From positions 62,001-126,000 of the forward strand of contig JAKCEW010000002.1 of assembly GCA_023539445.1 (NCBI GenBank): a DNA stretch of 64,000 bases, read 5' to 3'. The position numbers and the translations under genes were made by a program. Source of the DNA: Candidatus Terraquivivens yellowstonensis (lineage in GTDB: Archaea > Thermoproteota > Nitrososphaeria_A > Caldarchaeales > Wolframiiraptoraceae). Numbering within the stretch: the stretch's first letter is position 1; each line of letters begins with the position of its first letter. The notes beneath the pieces were generated by a model that searched no databases, was not told the DNA's origin, and saw nothing but the letters and a program-made list of their open reading frames with translations. Shown here piece after piece: positions 16,965 through 24,905 of this stretch.

Positions 16965-17546
16965 TTGTTCATGTTATTTGAGATTGAGGAGGCAATAGGT
17001 ATTCCTCCAAAAGAATTTCACAAACCGTTGAAAGAAGTCGCTATGCAGCAATTGAAGAACGTATACGAAGGCATAATAGACGAGGAGCTTGGATACGTCA
17101 TAGCTATAGTTGACGTTGATGTTGAACCGATTGGCTACCTCCTGCCCCGAGATGGTTCAACGTATCATAAATACAGGCTAAAGCTTCTTACATATCTGCC
17201 TAAGGTCCAAGAAGTCGTTGAGGGGGAAATAGTTGAGCTTACGGATTTTGGTGCTTTCGTAAGGATAGGGCCGGTGGACGCCTTACTGCATATATCTCAA
17301 ATAATGGACGATTACTTAGATTACGATGAAAAACACTCCATACTAACTGGAAAGAAAACTGGAAAAAAGCTGGTCGTGGGAGATAGCGTTAGGGCTAGAA
17401 TAGTCGCAGTTTCCTTAACGAGTGGCGCTTCAGGCAAAATAGGTATAACAACTAGGCAGCCGTTTTTGGGTAAGATTGAATGGATAAAAGAAGAAACAAA
17501 AAAGTTAAAGGGGTCTGAGAGTAAAGTTGAAACAAGCGTCAGTTAA
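16965..17546 (+). CDS. rpoE: RNA polymerase subunit E (Rpb7-like)
   Basis: 193 residues, Rpb7/RpoE' stalk subunit that pairs with RpoF. N-terminal RNP-like domain (IPPKEFHKPLKEVAMQQLKN...), then an S1 RNA-binding domain (VEGEIVELTDFGAFVRIGPVDALLHISQI). TTG 16965 is drawn here; ATG 16971 is an equal candidate. Overlaps Spt4 by 20 nt. Confidence 0.94.
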   Translation: MFMLFEIEEAIGIPPKEFHKPLKEVAMQQLKNVYEGIIDEELGYVIAIVDVDVEPIGYLLPRDGSTYHKYRLKLLTYLPKVQEVVEGEIVELTDFGAFVRIGPVDALLHISQIMDDYLDYDEKHSILTGKKTGKKLVVGDSVRARIVAVSLTSGASGKIGITTRQPFLGKIEWIKEETKKLKGSESKVETSVS

Positions 17547-17727
17547 GGAAAGAGTATGTAGGAACTGTAAAAGAATAGTGGTTGGTGATACATGCGATTT
17601 ATGCGGATCTACAAATCTCGCTTCGACATACCAAGGTCTTCTAATAATCATAAAACCGGAGCTCTCAGAAATAGCAGCGCTCCTAAATATTAAGAAAGAA
17701 GGCTACTATGCAGTTAAAGTCAAGTGA
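17527..17727 (+). CDS. spt4: transcription elongation factor Spt4
   Basis: 66 residues. Zinc ribbon CRNCKRIV...CDLCGSTNL followed by GLLIIIKPELSEIAALLNI and GYYAVKV, matching archaeal Spt4 (RpoE''). Works with Spt5 on elongating RNA polymerase. TTG start sits inside the rpoE 3' end. The genes that often follow (S24e, S27ae) are absent here. Confidence 0.93.
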   Translation: MKQASVKERVCRNCKRIVVGDTCDLCGSTNLASTYQGLLIIIKPELSEIAALLNIKKEGYYAVKVK

Positions 17728-17763
17728 GGTTATAAAACATCAAGTCCTAGCATCCACGTTTCA

Positions 17764-18675
17764 ATGGTGTCTAACACAAAGAAGCACGCAAGGATGTCTG
17801 CCTTGCGACGTACTTCTTTGAGAGAATTCCTAAAATCAAGGCTCACAAACATTGATCCAAGTACGCTTCCAAAAAAAGCGAAGATTATAGGACATGTAGC
17901 ACTCGTAAGATTTCAGGATGAAGGAATAGATCCGAAGGAGTTGGGTAAAGCTATTGTCGAATTCTACCCAACGGTAAGGACAGTTTTAAGGTTACGAGGC
18001 ATCACTGGCAAGCTAAGACAGCCGATTGTAGAATTTATGTACGGTGATCCAAATACCGAGACAATTTACAAAGAATACGGATACAAGTTTATGCTTGATG
18101 TATCGAAGTTAATGCTATGTTTAGGAAATAGTTACGAGCGTCTTAGGACAGCAAAATCCGTTAGGTCCGGAGAGGTGGTAGTTGATATGTTCGCTGGCAT
18201 AGGTCAGTTTTCAATACCATGTGCTGTGATTTCAAGACCTTCTAAAGTTTACGCCATAGAGATTAACGAAGAGGCTTACAGGTATCTTAAAATAAACACA
18301 GTGCTTAACAACGTCGAGTCCATAGTGGAACCTATGCTTGGTGACTGTAAGGAATTGACCCCAACACTTGGCCGTATAGCGGATAGGATTATAATGGGTT
18401 TTTTCGGGGGAACAATAGAAGCCCTACCAGCCGCTCTGAAAGTAGTTAAACCTGAAGGTACTGTGATTCATTTTCATGAACTTGTGAGGAGGGGGGATGG
18501 GAAAGATGAGCTGTGGAAGGAGATAAGTGAGCTGTGTCTGCGTCTAGGTTATACAAGCACACTAATAGGTTTAAGAATTGTAAAGTCTTACTCTGCGACA
18601 AGGGAACACGTGGTTATAGATTTCAAAGTGAGGCCGTGTATTGATTTATCGACAATACCTTCTAACGCTACGTAA
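17764..18675 (+). CDS. taw2: Trm5/TYW2 family tRNA enzyme, probably Taw2
   Basis: 303 residues. Rossmann SAM-binding domain with VVVDMFAGIGQFSIP (about residue 140) and an N-terminal RNA-binding part. Where Trm5 methylases have an N(L/P)P motif, this protein reads DRIIMGFFGGTIEALPAAL, followed by GTVIHFHELV. That is the pattern of TYW2/Taw2, which moves an aminocarboxypropyl group from SAM to 4-demethylwyosine at position 37 of tRNA-Phe. I therefore favour Taw2 over Trm5 m1G37 methylase, but both share the fold. Confidence 0.78.
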   Translation: MVSNTKKHARMSALRRTSLREFLKSRLTNIDPSTLPKKAKIIGHVALVRFQDEGIDPKELGKAIVEFYPTVRTVLRLRGITGKLRQPIVEFMYGDPNTETIYKEYGYKFMLDVSKLMLCLGNSYERLRTAKSVRSGEVVVDMFAGIGQFSIPCAVISRPSKVYAIEINEEAYRYLKINTVLNNVESIVEPMLGDCKELTPTLGRIADRIIMGFFGGTIEALPAALKVVKPEGTVIHFHELVRRGDGKDELWKEISELCLRLGYTSTLIGLRIVKSYSATREHVVIDFKVRPCIDLSTIPSNAT

Positions 18676-18707
18676 AACTTTAATTGAGAATTGATAGGTG
18701 CTTATGT

Positions 18708-19295
18708 ATGGAAATAGCAATCGAGGAACTTGCAAAATCCATTGTCGCGCTCTTTATCATAGTTGATCCTATCGGAAACGTACCAATATTCATGGGTCTA
18801 ACCAGCAATATGAGTCGGGAGGAAAGACGTAAAACATTCGAGACGGCTATAATCATCTCCTTCGTTCTGCTTAATATCTTCGCATTGGCTGGTCAAAGCA
18901 TCCTCTCAATATTTAATATATCCATCCACAGTTTCAAGATAGCGGGAGGTCTTCTATTGTTAATAATCTCAATGAAAATACTCCTTCATGGTATGTGGGA
19001 GGAAAAGTACCTGTCGAGCAGAAGCATAGGCGTCGTGCCTATTGCATTCCCTTTGCTGGTTGGACCTGGTGCTATAACTCTAACGATAGTTAACATTCAG
19101 ACGGCTGGCGTTCTTATAACCGTGATATCTGTTATAGTTGTGTTACTCATAACTTGGCTGATACTCAGGGCTATAGAACCTATAAATAGCTTCTTAGGCG
19201 AGACGGGGTCTGTCGTTATTTCAAGGTTGATGGCAGTCTTTATAGCGGCAATAGCGATCGAGTTCATCGCAAGCGGGATTAGATTTATGCTCTAG
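18708..19295 (+). CDS. MarC family integral membrane protein
   Basis: 195 residues from ATG 18708, six hydrophobic segments. FIIVDPIGNVPIFMGLT and FKIAGGLLLLIISMKILL are the MarC/UPF0056 signatures, and FPLLVGPGAITLTIV lies mid-protein. Transport function is not established for the family. An upstream in-frame TTG (18684) would add eight residues. Confidence 0.9.
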   Translation: MEIAIEELAKSIVALFIIVDPIGNVPIFMGLTSNMSREERRKTFETAIIISFVLLNIFALAGQSILSIFNISIHSFKIAGGLLLLIISMKILLHGMWEEKYLSSRSIGVVPIAFPLLVGPGAITLTIVNIQTAGVLITVISVIVVLLITWLILRAIEPINSFLGETGSVVISRLMAVFIAAIAIEFIASGIRFML

Positions 19296-19346
19296 AAAAA
19301 AGATGTTGTGCCTATAACTTGATTAGTAACCTTAAAGTAAAATTAG

Positions 19347-20468
19347 TTGAGCGCACCCATGAGGCGCCTATTCACAACACCAATATGGCAGAACCGAGAG
19401 GTTAGGGAAAGGCTTAAGTGGTACTATGGCGTTATGAGCGATTTGAAGCCCGCAAAGTTTCTTATCGCAAAAAGGATACCTTGCGAAATAAACATAGAGC
19501 ATAGTTCAGATGAAAGGCTTTGGGAAGAGCATGAAAGGCTCAGCAAAACCTTTAACGAAATATTGAACGAGATAAAGAATGATAGGATGTTATTTGATGA
19601 ATTAAAGCCGGTGACTGTAAGTTACATCGACCTGAAGGTCGAGATTGCCAAGAGGATACTAAAAAGTTGCCATTTCTGCGAGTGGAAGTGTAAAGTGAAT
19701 AGATACGAGAGCAAAAAGCTCGGTGCCTGTAGGGTCGATAGTAAATCCAGGGTCTCCACATGGTTCCACCATTTTGGGGAAGAGCCGCCTTTAGTAGGCT
19801 ATGGTGGCTCGGGAACTATATTCTTCGCAGGCTGCACCTTTAAGTGCGTCTTTTGTCAGAATTGGGACATATCACAAGACCCATTTAACGGTGTAGAGGT
19901 TGATGGGAAAAAATTGGCTCTTATAATGAGGGAACTGAGAAACACTGGTGCTTTAAATATAAACTTCGTAGGTGGCGAGCCTACACCAAATCTTCACACA
20001 ATACTTGAAGGTATGAAACATCTTGGGACAAACGTGCCGATGCTCTGGAACAGTAACATGTATATGTCTTTAGAAAGCATGGCGCTCCTAGTTGATGTCA
20101 TAGATATATGGTTACCGGACTTCAAATATGGAAACGATAACTGTGCAATTAGGCTATCAAAAATTCCGCGTTACTTCGAAGTCGTATCAAGGAACCATAA
20201 AATAGCGCATGATTATGGTGACATGATAATCAGACACCTTGTATTGCCGAACCATCTGGATTGTTGCACTAAACCTGTACTAAAGTGGATATCCGAAAAT
20301 TGTCCTAGGGCCCTAGTAAATATAATGGAGCAGTATAGGCCTGAGTACATAGTCGCCGAGAGATACGAGGAGTATCCAGATATAGCACGTAGGCCAACAC
20401 ATCAGGAGATGGAGGAAGCATACGCATTTGCCGATTCTTTGAACATCGTCTACAAACCTGTATCTTGA
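19347..20468 (+). CDS. radical SAM protein, PflX/COG1313-like
   Basis: 373 residues. The SAM/4Fe-4S motif CTFKCVFC (CxxxCxxC) lies near residue 168, followed by QNWDIS and NFVGGEPTP. An N-terminal cysteine set (CHFCEWKCKVNRYES...GACRV) resembles COG1313 proteins. The C-terminal NIMEQYRPEY is also typical of that group. Substrate unknown. Its 3' end is 4 nt from that of a second radical SAM gene on the opposite strand. TTG 19347 is the drawn start. Confidence 0.88.
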   Translation: MSAPMRRLFTTPIWQNREVRERLKWYYGVMSDLKPAKFLIAKRIPCEINIEHSSDERLWEEHERLSKTFNEILNEIKNDRMLFDELKPVTVSYIDLKVEIAKRILKSCHFCEWKCKVNRYESKKLGACRVDSKSRVSTWFHHFGEEPPLVGYGGSGTIFFAGCTFKCVFCQNWDISQDPFNGVEVDGKKLALIMRELRNTGALNINFVGGEPTPNLHTILEGMKHLGTNVPMLWNSNMYMSLESMALLVDVIDIWLPDFKYGNDNCAIRLSKIPRYFEVVSRNHKIAHDYGDMIIRHLVLPNHLDCCTKPVLKWISENCPRALVNIMEQYRPEYIVAERYEEYPDIARRPTHQEMEEAYAFADSLNIVYKPVS

Positions 20469-20472
20469 ATGG

Positions 20473-21588
20473 CTAGGGCGGTGCTACGCTGAGAAGATGC
20501 GCGTTCCCTAGATTGACGTTTTTTAGATGCTTCTTTGCGGCCGCGACACATTTTCTTACTTGGGAGATTGGGGTTATCGTTAGATCACGCATCATATACT
20601 CTGGGTGAAAGATTAACAGGCTGTATGGTATGTTTTCATCATGTTCTGATATGAACTTAGCAATGTTCTCCACTTCGTTTTCATCAACATAGCCAGGAAC
20701 TAAGAGTGTGGTAGCTGTAAGTACTGGTAACTCTTTCCTTTCTTTATAAAACTCGTTAAACAGCATACTAAAGTTTTTGTAAGCCCTATCGTTTTTAACT
20801 CCGCTTAGTGCCAAGCTAAGTGTAGGGTCAAATGCCTTCAGGTCAAACTTTATGTTTCCGCCGCTAATGAATGCCACCTCACCACATCTTTTAACTAAGT
20901 GTTCATTACCACAACCATTCCACTCGAAGCATATTCTCATAACCCTCCCTTCCTTTATTGATTCCAAAACTTTCCGCGAAGCATTTATTGCAAACGGTAA
21001 GTGCGGTTCTGGAGAACCTCCGAAGAAGCACCAGCATGTTATCTTATCGTTTTTCAACGTGACGCTGAGTAGTTCTTCTACAGTGACTTGTGAGGAAGTG
21101 CTTATCTCTTTATGACTCCAGTTTTGACAAAATAGACAATCGAAGTTGCATCCGTAGAAGAATATCGCCAAGTTGTAGTATCCATACTCAGGACCGCTTT
21201 TGCATGCATACTTTGGATATCCAGAACCTGTACCAGCAGGACAGAACCAGGCGGAGCAACAGTTTGTTACGTGCGGGTCGAGGTAGTAATGTAATGGTGC
21301 TTTTTTAGGTGTGGAGAGTGAAACAAGCCTCCCTCCCACATTACGCCTAATGCCGCAGAAACCCTGTTCACCATCCTCCAACGTACACTCATTAGCACAT
21401 ATTGTGCATTTTAACCCTCTGCCCTTAGGTGGCTTTGGGGGCAAGTTGTATACCGTTCTTGCACTAGCATGTTTCTGCATTATGATTGGTACGACTTCAT
21501 CCGGTTTACTCCTTATGCATTCAATACATACACCAATACTGTTCGATATCGTGTTCGAGATGTTGCCACAAAGTAGACATTTTGCCAT
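20473..21588 (-). CDS. radical SAM protein, COG1180-like with N-terminal zinc ribbon
   Basis: 371 residues. N-terminal CLLCGN...CIECI zinc ribbon, then CTICANECTLEDGEQGFCG as in COG1180 proteins, then the radical SAM motif CNFDCLFC (about residue 150), WCFFGGSPEP and IKFDLKAFDP. Related to the radical SAM partner proposed for MEMO/AMMECR1, but with extra cysteines (TNCCSAWFCPAG), so assignment to that exact family is uncertain. Convergent with the COG1313-like gene. Confidence 0.85.
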   Translation of the reverse strand: MAKCLLCGNISNTISNSIGVCIECIRSKPDEVVPIIMQKHASARTVYNLPPKPPKGRGLKCTICANECTLEDGEQGFCGIRRNVGGRLVSLSTPKKAPLHYYLDPHVTNCCSAWFCPAGTGSGYPKYACKSGPEYGYYNLAIFFYGCNFDCLFCQNWSHKEISTSSQVTVEELLSVTLKNDKITCWCFFGGSPEPHLPFAINASRKVLESIKEGRVMRICFEWNGCGNEHLVKRCGEVAFISGGNIKFDLKAFDPTLSLALSGVKNDRAYKNFSMLFNEFYKERKELPVLTATTLLVPGYVDENEVENIAKFISEHDENIPYSLLIFHPEYMMRDLTITPISQVRKCVAAAKKHLKNVNLGNAHLLSVAPP

Positions 21589-21675
21589 ACTCAGCTCTTA
21601 GAAGTATTGCGTAACCTTTAACTTTTAACCCCAAAAAGCGCGAACTTAGAACTCGAGGTTGTTATTAACTATTCG

Positions 21676-21706
21676 GTAATCAAAGGTTTTTTAGTCGTTT
21701 GATTAC
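21676..21706. promoter_or_regulatory. inverted repeat upstream of MFS exporter
   Basis: GTAATCAAA (21676-21684) and its exact reverse complement TTTGATTAC (21698-21706) are separated by 13 nt. They lie 10 nt upstream of a TATA-like GATAAAATAA (21717-21726). A dimeric regulator site controlling the exporter is the simplest reading; this is inferred from position and symmetry. Confidence 0.5.
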
Positions 21707-21748
21707 GACTTCTTCAGATAAAATAAGCGTGGGGGCTGAGCGTAACGA

Positions 21749-21775
21749 ATGATGATGACAAGAAGAGGATACTGA
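21749..21775 (+). other. possible leader peptide ORF before the MFS exporter
   Basis: ATG ATG ATG begins about 25 nt downstream of the TATA-like element and encodes only eight residues (MMMTRRGY). Its TGA overlaps a CTG (CTGA at 21772-21775) that opens the exporter frame. It could be a leader peptide for coupled initiation or the true start followed by a frameshift. It may also be chance. Confidence 0.3.
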
Positions 21776-23202
21776 ATATCATATCTGTAACAACTATAGC
21801 ATCTTTTATGACTGGGTTGAACGCTAGGCTGGCGGCAGTAGGCTTTCCAGTAATCGTTCATGAATTAAACTGCGGTATCGACAATGTCGTTTGGATAATA
21901 CAGGGTTTCATGGTAGGGTCGACGATAATCCAGTTAATCGTTGGAGGTTTAGCAGATGTTTATGGTAGAGTCAGGCTCTTCAATATTGGTCTAATAGTTT
22001 TTTCATTAGGTGGTCTTGGCTCTGGTTTAGCTACCGATGCGTTACTCTTAACAATCTTCAGAATAGTCCAAGGTATAGGCGCAGCATTCTTAATGACTTT
22101 GAGTATAACAATACTGACGGATAACATTCCTAAGAACATGCTGGGAACGTGGCTCGGAATAAACCAGATTGCTTGGAGAGCTGGTGCGATCATAGGTTTG
22201 ACGTTTAGTGGCATAATCATAGATTACTTGGGGTGGAGATGGATATATCTGATAAACTTCCCGATAGGGATTATATCTTATTTGTGGAGCTTGAAGAGTT
22301 TAAAGGAAACATACAGACCAACCAGCAATCGTTGTTTAGATTGGACTGGCTTTATACTCTTCACACTCTTCGTGATGTTCTTGGCATCCTCGTTAACCAT
22401 GATGATGAACATTAAAAGTTGGGGATATTTGGTGCCCATTTTCTTCCTACTTTCTGCCGTGTCGCTAATATTTTTCATAATTCATGAGAGCAAAAGCGGG
22501 TGTAGGGCTCTTGACTTATCGATTTTTAAAATACAGCAATTTTCGAGCGGAATAACTGCTCAATTTTTGTACGCAATAGGCTTCGGATCTTTTATAACGT
22601 TGTTAGTAGTATTTATCGAGGTTGTAAGGGGTTACTCTGCCTCGTTAACTGGTATCTTATTAACACCATTCGAGTTATCATTTTTAATTTTTGGTGTTGT
22701 GGGTGGAAGGTTGTCAGATAGCTTTGGTTTTGCTCCAGTAGCAACCACGGGACTTTTAATGGCTTCCTCGTCACTTTATATGCTCTCAAGAGTAGGGATG
22801 AATGTAAGCTTAGAACATTTAACGATGTACGTTTTCCTTTTTGGTATGGGTGCAGGTCTTTTCATTGCTCCAAATACGAGCGCTATAATGACTTCAATCC
22901 CTCCCGAGAAAAGGGGCGTAGCATCTGCTATTAGGACGCTTTCTTTTAATATTGGTTTTCTTGTCAGCTTAAACATTGCCATGTTGTCATTGGTAAGTTC
23001 CACATCCTATGAAATTGCAACAAAGTTAATAATATCGGAGGGACATGTGGAAAATTTGAGCGGTGTACCTTTGGAAAAAGTTTACATGGGGATATCGAAC
23101 TCTTTTTTGATAATGGCGATAATTATGATCGTTGCTTTGTTGCTATCCGTCTATCAGCTAAAAATCAAGTATCTGAACAAAAATGATGAAGGGTGTGGAT
23201 AA
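21772..23202 (+). CDS. MFS multidrug-type exporter (DHA2-like)
   Basis: 476 residues from CTG 21772, about 14 hydrophobic segments. GGLADVYGRVR is the inter-helix motif A; RIVQGIGAAFLMTLS and GWRWIYLINFPIG are DHA2 hallmarks. The first ATG (21808) lies inside transmembrane helix 1 (LNIISVTTIASFMTGLNARL), and the frame upstream, open to 21727, has no ATG, GTG or TTG. A CTG start, or a one-base error in the G-run at 21731-21735 that would bring GTG 21729 in frame, would explain this. Inverted repeat and TATA element upstream. More AT-rich than its neighbours, so possibly acquired; substrate unknown. Confidence 0.88.
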   Translation: MNIISVTTIASFMTGLNARLAAVGFPVIVHELNCGIDNVVWIIQGFMVGSTIIQLIVGGLADVYGRVRLFNIGLIVFSLGGLGSGLATDALLLTIFRIVQGIGAAFLMTLSITILTDNIPKNMLGTWLGINQIAWRAGAIIGLTFSGIIIDYLGWRWIYLINFPIGIISYLWSLKSLKETYRPTSNRCLDWTGFILFTLFVMFLASSLTMMMNIKSWGYLVPIFFLLSAVSLIFFIIHESKSGCRALDLSIFKIQQFSSGITAQFLYAIGFGSFITLLVVFIEVVRGYSASLTGILLTPFELSFLIFGVVGGRLSDSFGFAPVATTGLLMASSSLYMLSRVGMNVSLEHLTMYVFLFGMGAGLFIAPNTSAIMTSIPPEKRGVASAIRTLSFNIGFLVSLNIAMLSLVSSTSYEIATKLIISEGHVENLSGVPLEKVYMGISNSFLIMAIIMIVALLLSVYQLKIKYLNKNDEGCG

Positions 23203-23246
23203 GCCCCAGATATTGTATGTTCAAAAACGCTAAACGATGAAAGAGC

Positions 23247-23330
23247 GCCGGGGGTGGGATTCGAACCCACGAGGCCCGAAAGGGCCACAGGCTCTCAAGG
23301 CCTGCGCCTTATCCGCTAGGCTACCCCGGC
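23247..23330 (-). tRNA. tRNA-Ser (anticodon UGA)
   Basis: 84-nt cloverleaf on the minus strand. Acceptor GCCGGGG pairs with CCCCGGC, anticodon stem CAGGC/GCCTG encloses loop CTTGAGA with anticodon TGA, and a long variable arm (GGCCC TTTC GGGCC) marks it as class II serine tRNA. T-arm GTGGGTTCGAATCCCAC is perfect. No intron; CCA is not encoded. It lies downstream of cbf5 on the same strand. Confidence 0.96.
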
Positions 23331-23344
23331 AATAATTTTTCTAA

Positions 23345-23358
23345 AATTATAATTTAAA
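23345..23358 (-). promoter_or_regulatory. TATA-like element upstream of tRNA-Ser
   Basis: Read on the minus strand this is AATTTAAATTATAATTTTAG, overlapping the cbf5 stop and ending about 17 nt before the tRNA 5' end. Spacing suits a separate tRNA promoter. Confidence 0.45.
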
Positions 23359-24405
23359 TCGAATCATTAAATTTTTTGCTGCCCTTTTTCCAGACGGAAG
23401 GGTAGGTGCCCCTGTTCATAATAACTCTATCGGTATCTACTGCTATCCCCTTAGTGGAGTCTAAGATTTCTTCGGTACTCATCTGTGCCCTACCAAGAGC
23501 AACTAGCTCGCCTTTTAGCGTCATGATTGCTATCTCATCACCGCGTTTTATCCCTTCGTCAAGCTTAGATATGCCGGCTACCGCTAGGTCAGCTCCATGA
23601 CATATTGCATCAACGGCTGAATCCAATACATAGACTTTCGGTAAAAATTTGACAGCAGTCTCTACTGGTTGAACGACCCCCCTCAAAGTACGTTCTTCGC
23701 CATTTTCTTTGTAAAGTTTGACAGCTTCGTACACATCCAATAACGTGACCGAACGTCCCTCATCATAGGGTCCAGCCCTTGTCCTTCTAAGTTCCTGCAT
23801 ATGTGCTCCGCATCCTAAGTACAACCCTACGTCGTAGCAATACTTCCTTATGTAAGTTCCACCAGAGCAAGCTATTCTCAGCAGGACATCCCTACCGCTC
23901 CGCTCGATTATCTCTGCCGAATATATTGTTCTTATCCTAGGCTTTCTCGCGACGGACGACCTTACCGGTGGTATCTGATATATCTGCCCAGTAAAGAGCT
24001 TTATTGCATCAAGGAGTTTTTCGTCCGAAACCTCACCATGTAGCCTCATCAGGCAGATGTACTCTTTCCCAGTTTGCATTATTGCCCTGGCGCATTTTGT
24101 AGAATCTTCTAGAAGTATTGGCAATACACCAGAAACGGCCGGATGTCCCCAGGCTTAAAGCCTCCTAGGGTCCCGCCATGACCAGCCCGCTCGACATCTA
24201 ACAAATCTTTTATTTTCGAAGATACCTCATGACTCGTAGGCCCCCTCGGCTTATCGAGGTTAATGACGCCCAACCTTAAGTACATCCTAAGGGGTCTCTC
24301 ATAGGGATTGTATCCATACTTCGGGTCTGTTTCAGCTTCAAGCCTCACTACTGTTTTTCTTTCATGTTGCCAAGGCGGAACGACCCCCTCAATCATGCTA
24401 TTCAA
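23354..24405 (-). CDS. cbf5: tRNA/rRNA pseudouridine synthase Cbf5, interrupted by an intron
   Basis: Read directly, the gene is two frames: exon 1 (24405-24165) and exon 2 (24144-23354). Removing 20 nt (24164-24145) joins them into 343 residues and creates HGGTLDPAVSGVLPI. The Asp codon (residue 81, the catalytic residue of TruB/Cbf5 enzymes) is split by the intron (G|AT). Other motifs: GVINLDKPRGPTSHEV, RLHGEV, GTYIRKYCYDVGLYLGCGAHMQELRRTR and the C-terminal PUA domain (DSAVDAICHGADLAVAGI, GDEIAIMTLKGELVALG). Catalytic subunit of H/ACA RNPs with Gar1, Nop10 and L7Ae. TTG 24405 or ATG 24396 starts it, overlapping or abutting the L14e stop. Confidence 0.93.
24145..24164 (-). other. 20-nt bulge-helix-bulge intron in cbf5
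   Basis: On the RNA, GGCGGGA-CCCU-AGG-AGGCU-UUA-AGCCU-GGGG-ACA-UCCGGCC folds as follows. The outer helix is seven positions with one G-G mismatch, followed by a 4-bp core CCCU/GGGG and two 3-nt bulges (AGG and ACA). The inner hairpin is AGGCU/AGCCU with a UUA loop. Cutting after the second base of each bulge removes exactly 20 nt and restores the frame. This is the archaeal tRNA-endonuclease substrate, and cbf5 is the classic archaeal mRNA with such an intron. Confidence 0.92.
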
Positions 24406-24679
24406 ACTTAACCTTCGCCTCCTCTTTCATGAAATCCACAAGCCCAGATTCTTGTATGGTTTTCAATATTTCTTCATCCGATGCATTCTCCTTTATGTTC
24501 AGTTTATATGGCGTAAAAGCTAGATGTGAAACGTTCACTCTTCTGCGTCTGACACCGGTCAAACTTTTCGGCCCTGTCACCACGACAAAATTTTTATCAA
24601 CGACGCTGACGATCACACATTTTTGTCCGGCCTCCCTGCCCGCCATCTTAAAGCATATCCTTCCAATCTCAGCCTTCAA
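24398..24679 (-). CDS. rpl14e: 50S ribosomal protein L14e
   Basis: 93 residues. IGRICFKMAGREAGQKCVIVSVVDKNFVVVTGP is the KOW-type eL14 core, and RRRRVNVSHL follows. TTG 24679 is preceded by GGTGAG at good spacing. Directly upstream of cbf5, the conserved archaeal pair, with an 8-nt overlap if cbf5 starts at TTG 24405. Confidence 0.94.
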   Translation of the reverse strand: MKAEIGRICFKMAGREAGQKCVIVSVVDKNFVVVTGPKSLTGVRRRRVNVSHLAFTPYKLNIKENASDEEILKTIQESGLVDFMKEEAKVKFE

Positions 24680-24905
24680 GTTCTCTCACCGATTCCTTCA
24701 CGGTAAATGGCTGAGTTAAATACATTATCGTCTATTGGACTTAGTAAATCTTTATCTTGCAATTTGTGGACAATCCTTCCTTATCAAATATCGAACATCT
24801 TAAACTTGTCGGAAATGGAATTTTTAACAAACTCTTTTTACAATAATTTAATAAGCACAATACGGCCTGTGTAGTCATGATTACTTATAGGGTGGGGCTT
24901 TAGGT

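Noticed and set aside
23354-24405. cbf5 as a frameshifted pseudogene
   Set aside because: The break coincides with a complete bulge-helix-bulge structure, and exact splicing restores both frame and catalytic motif. Both halves are otherwise intact.
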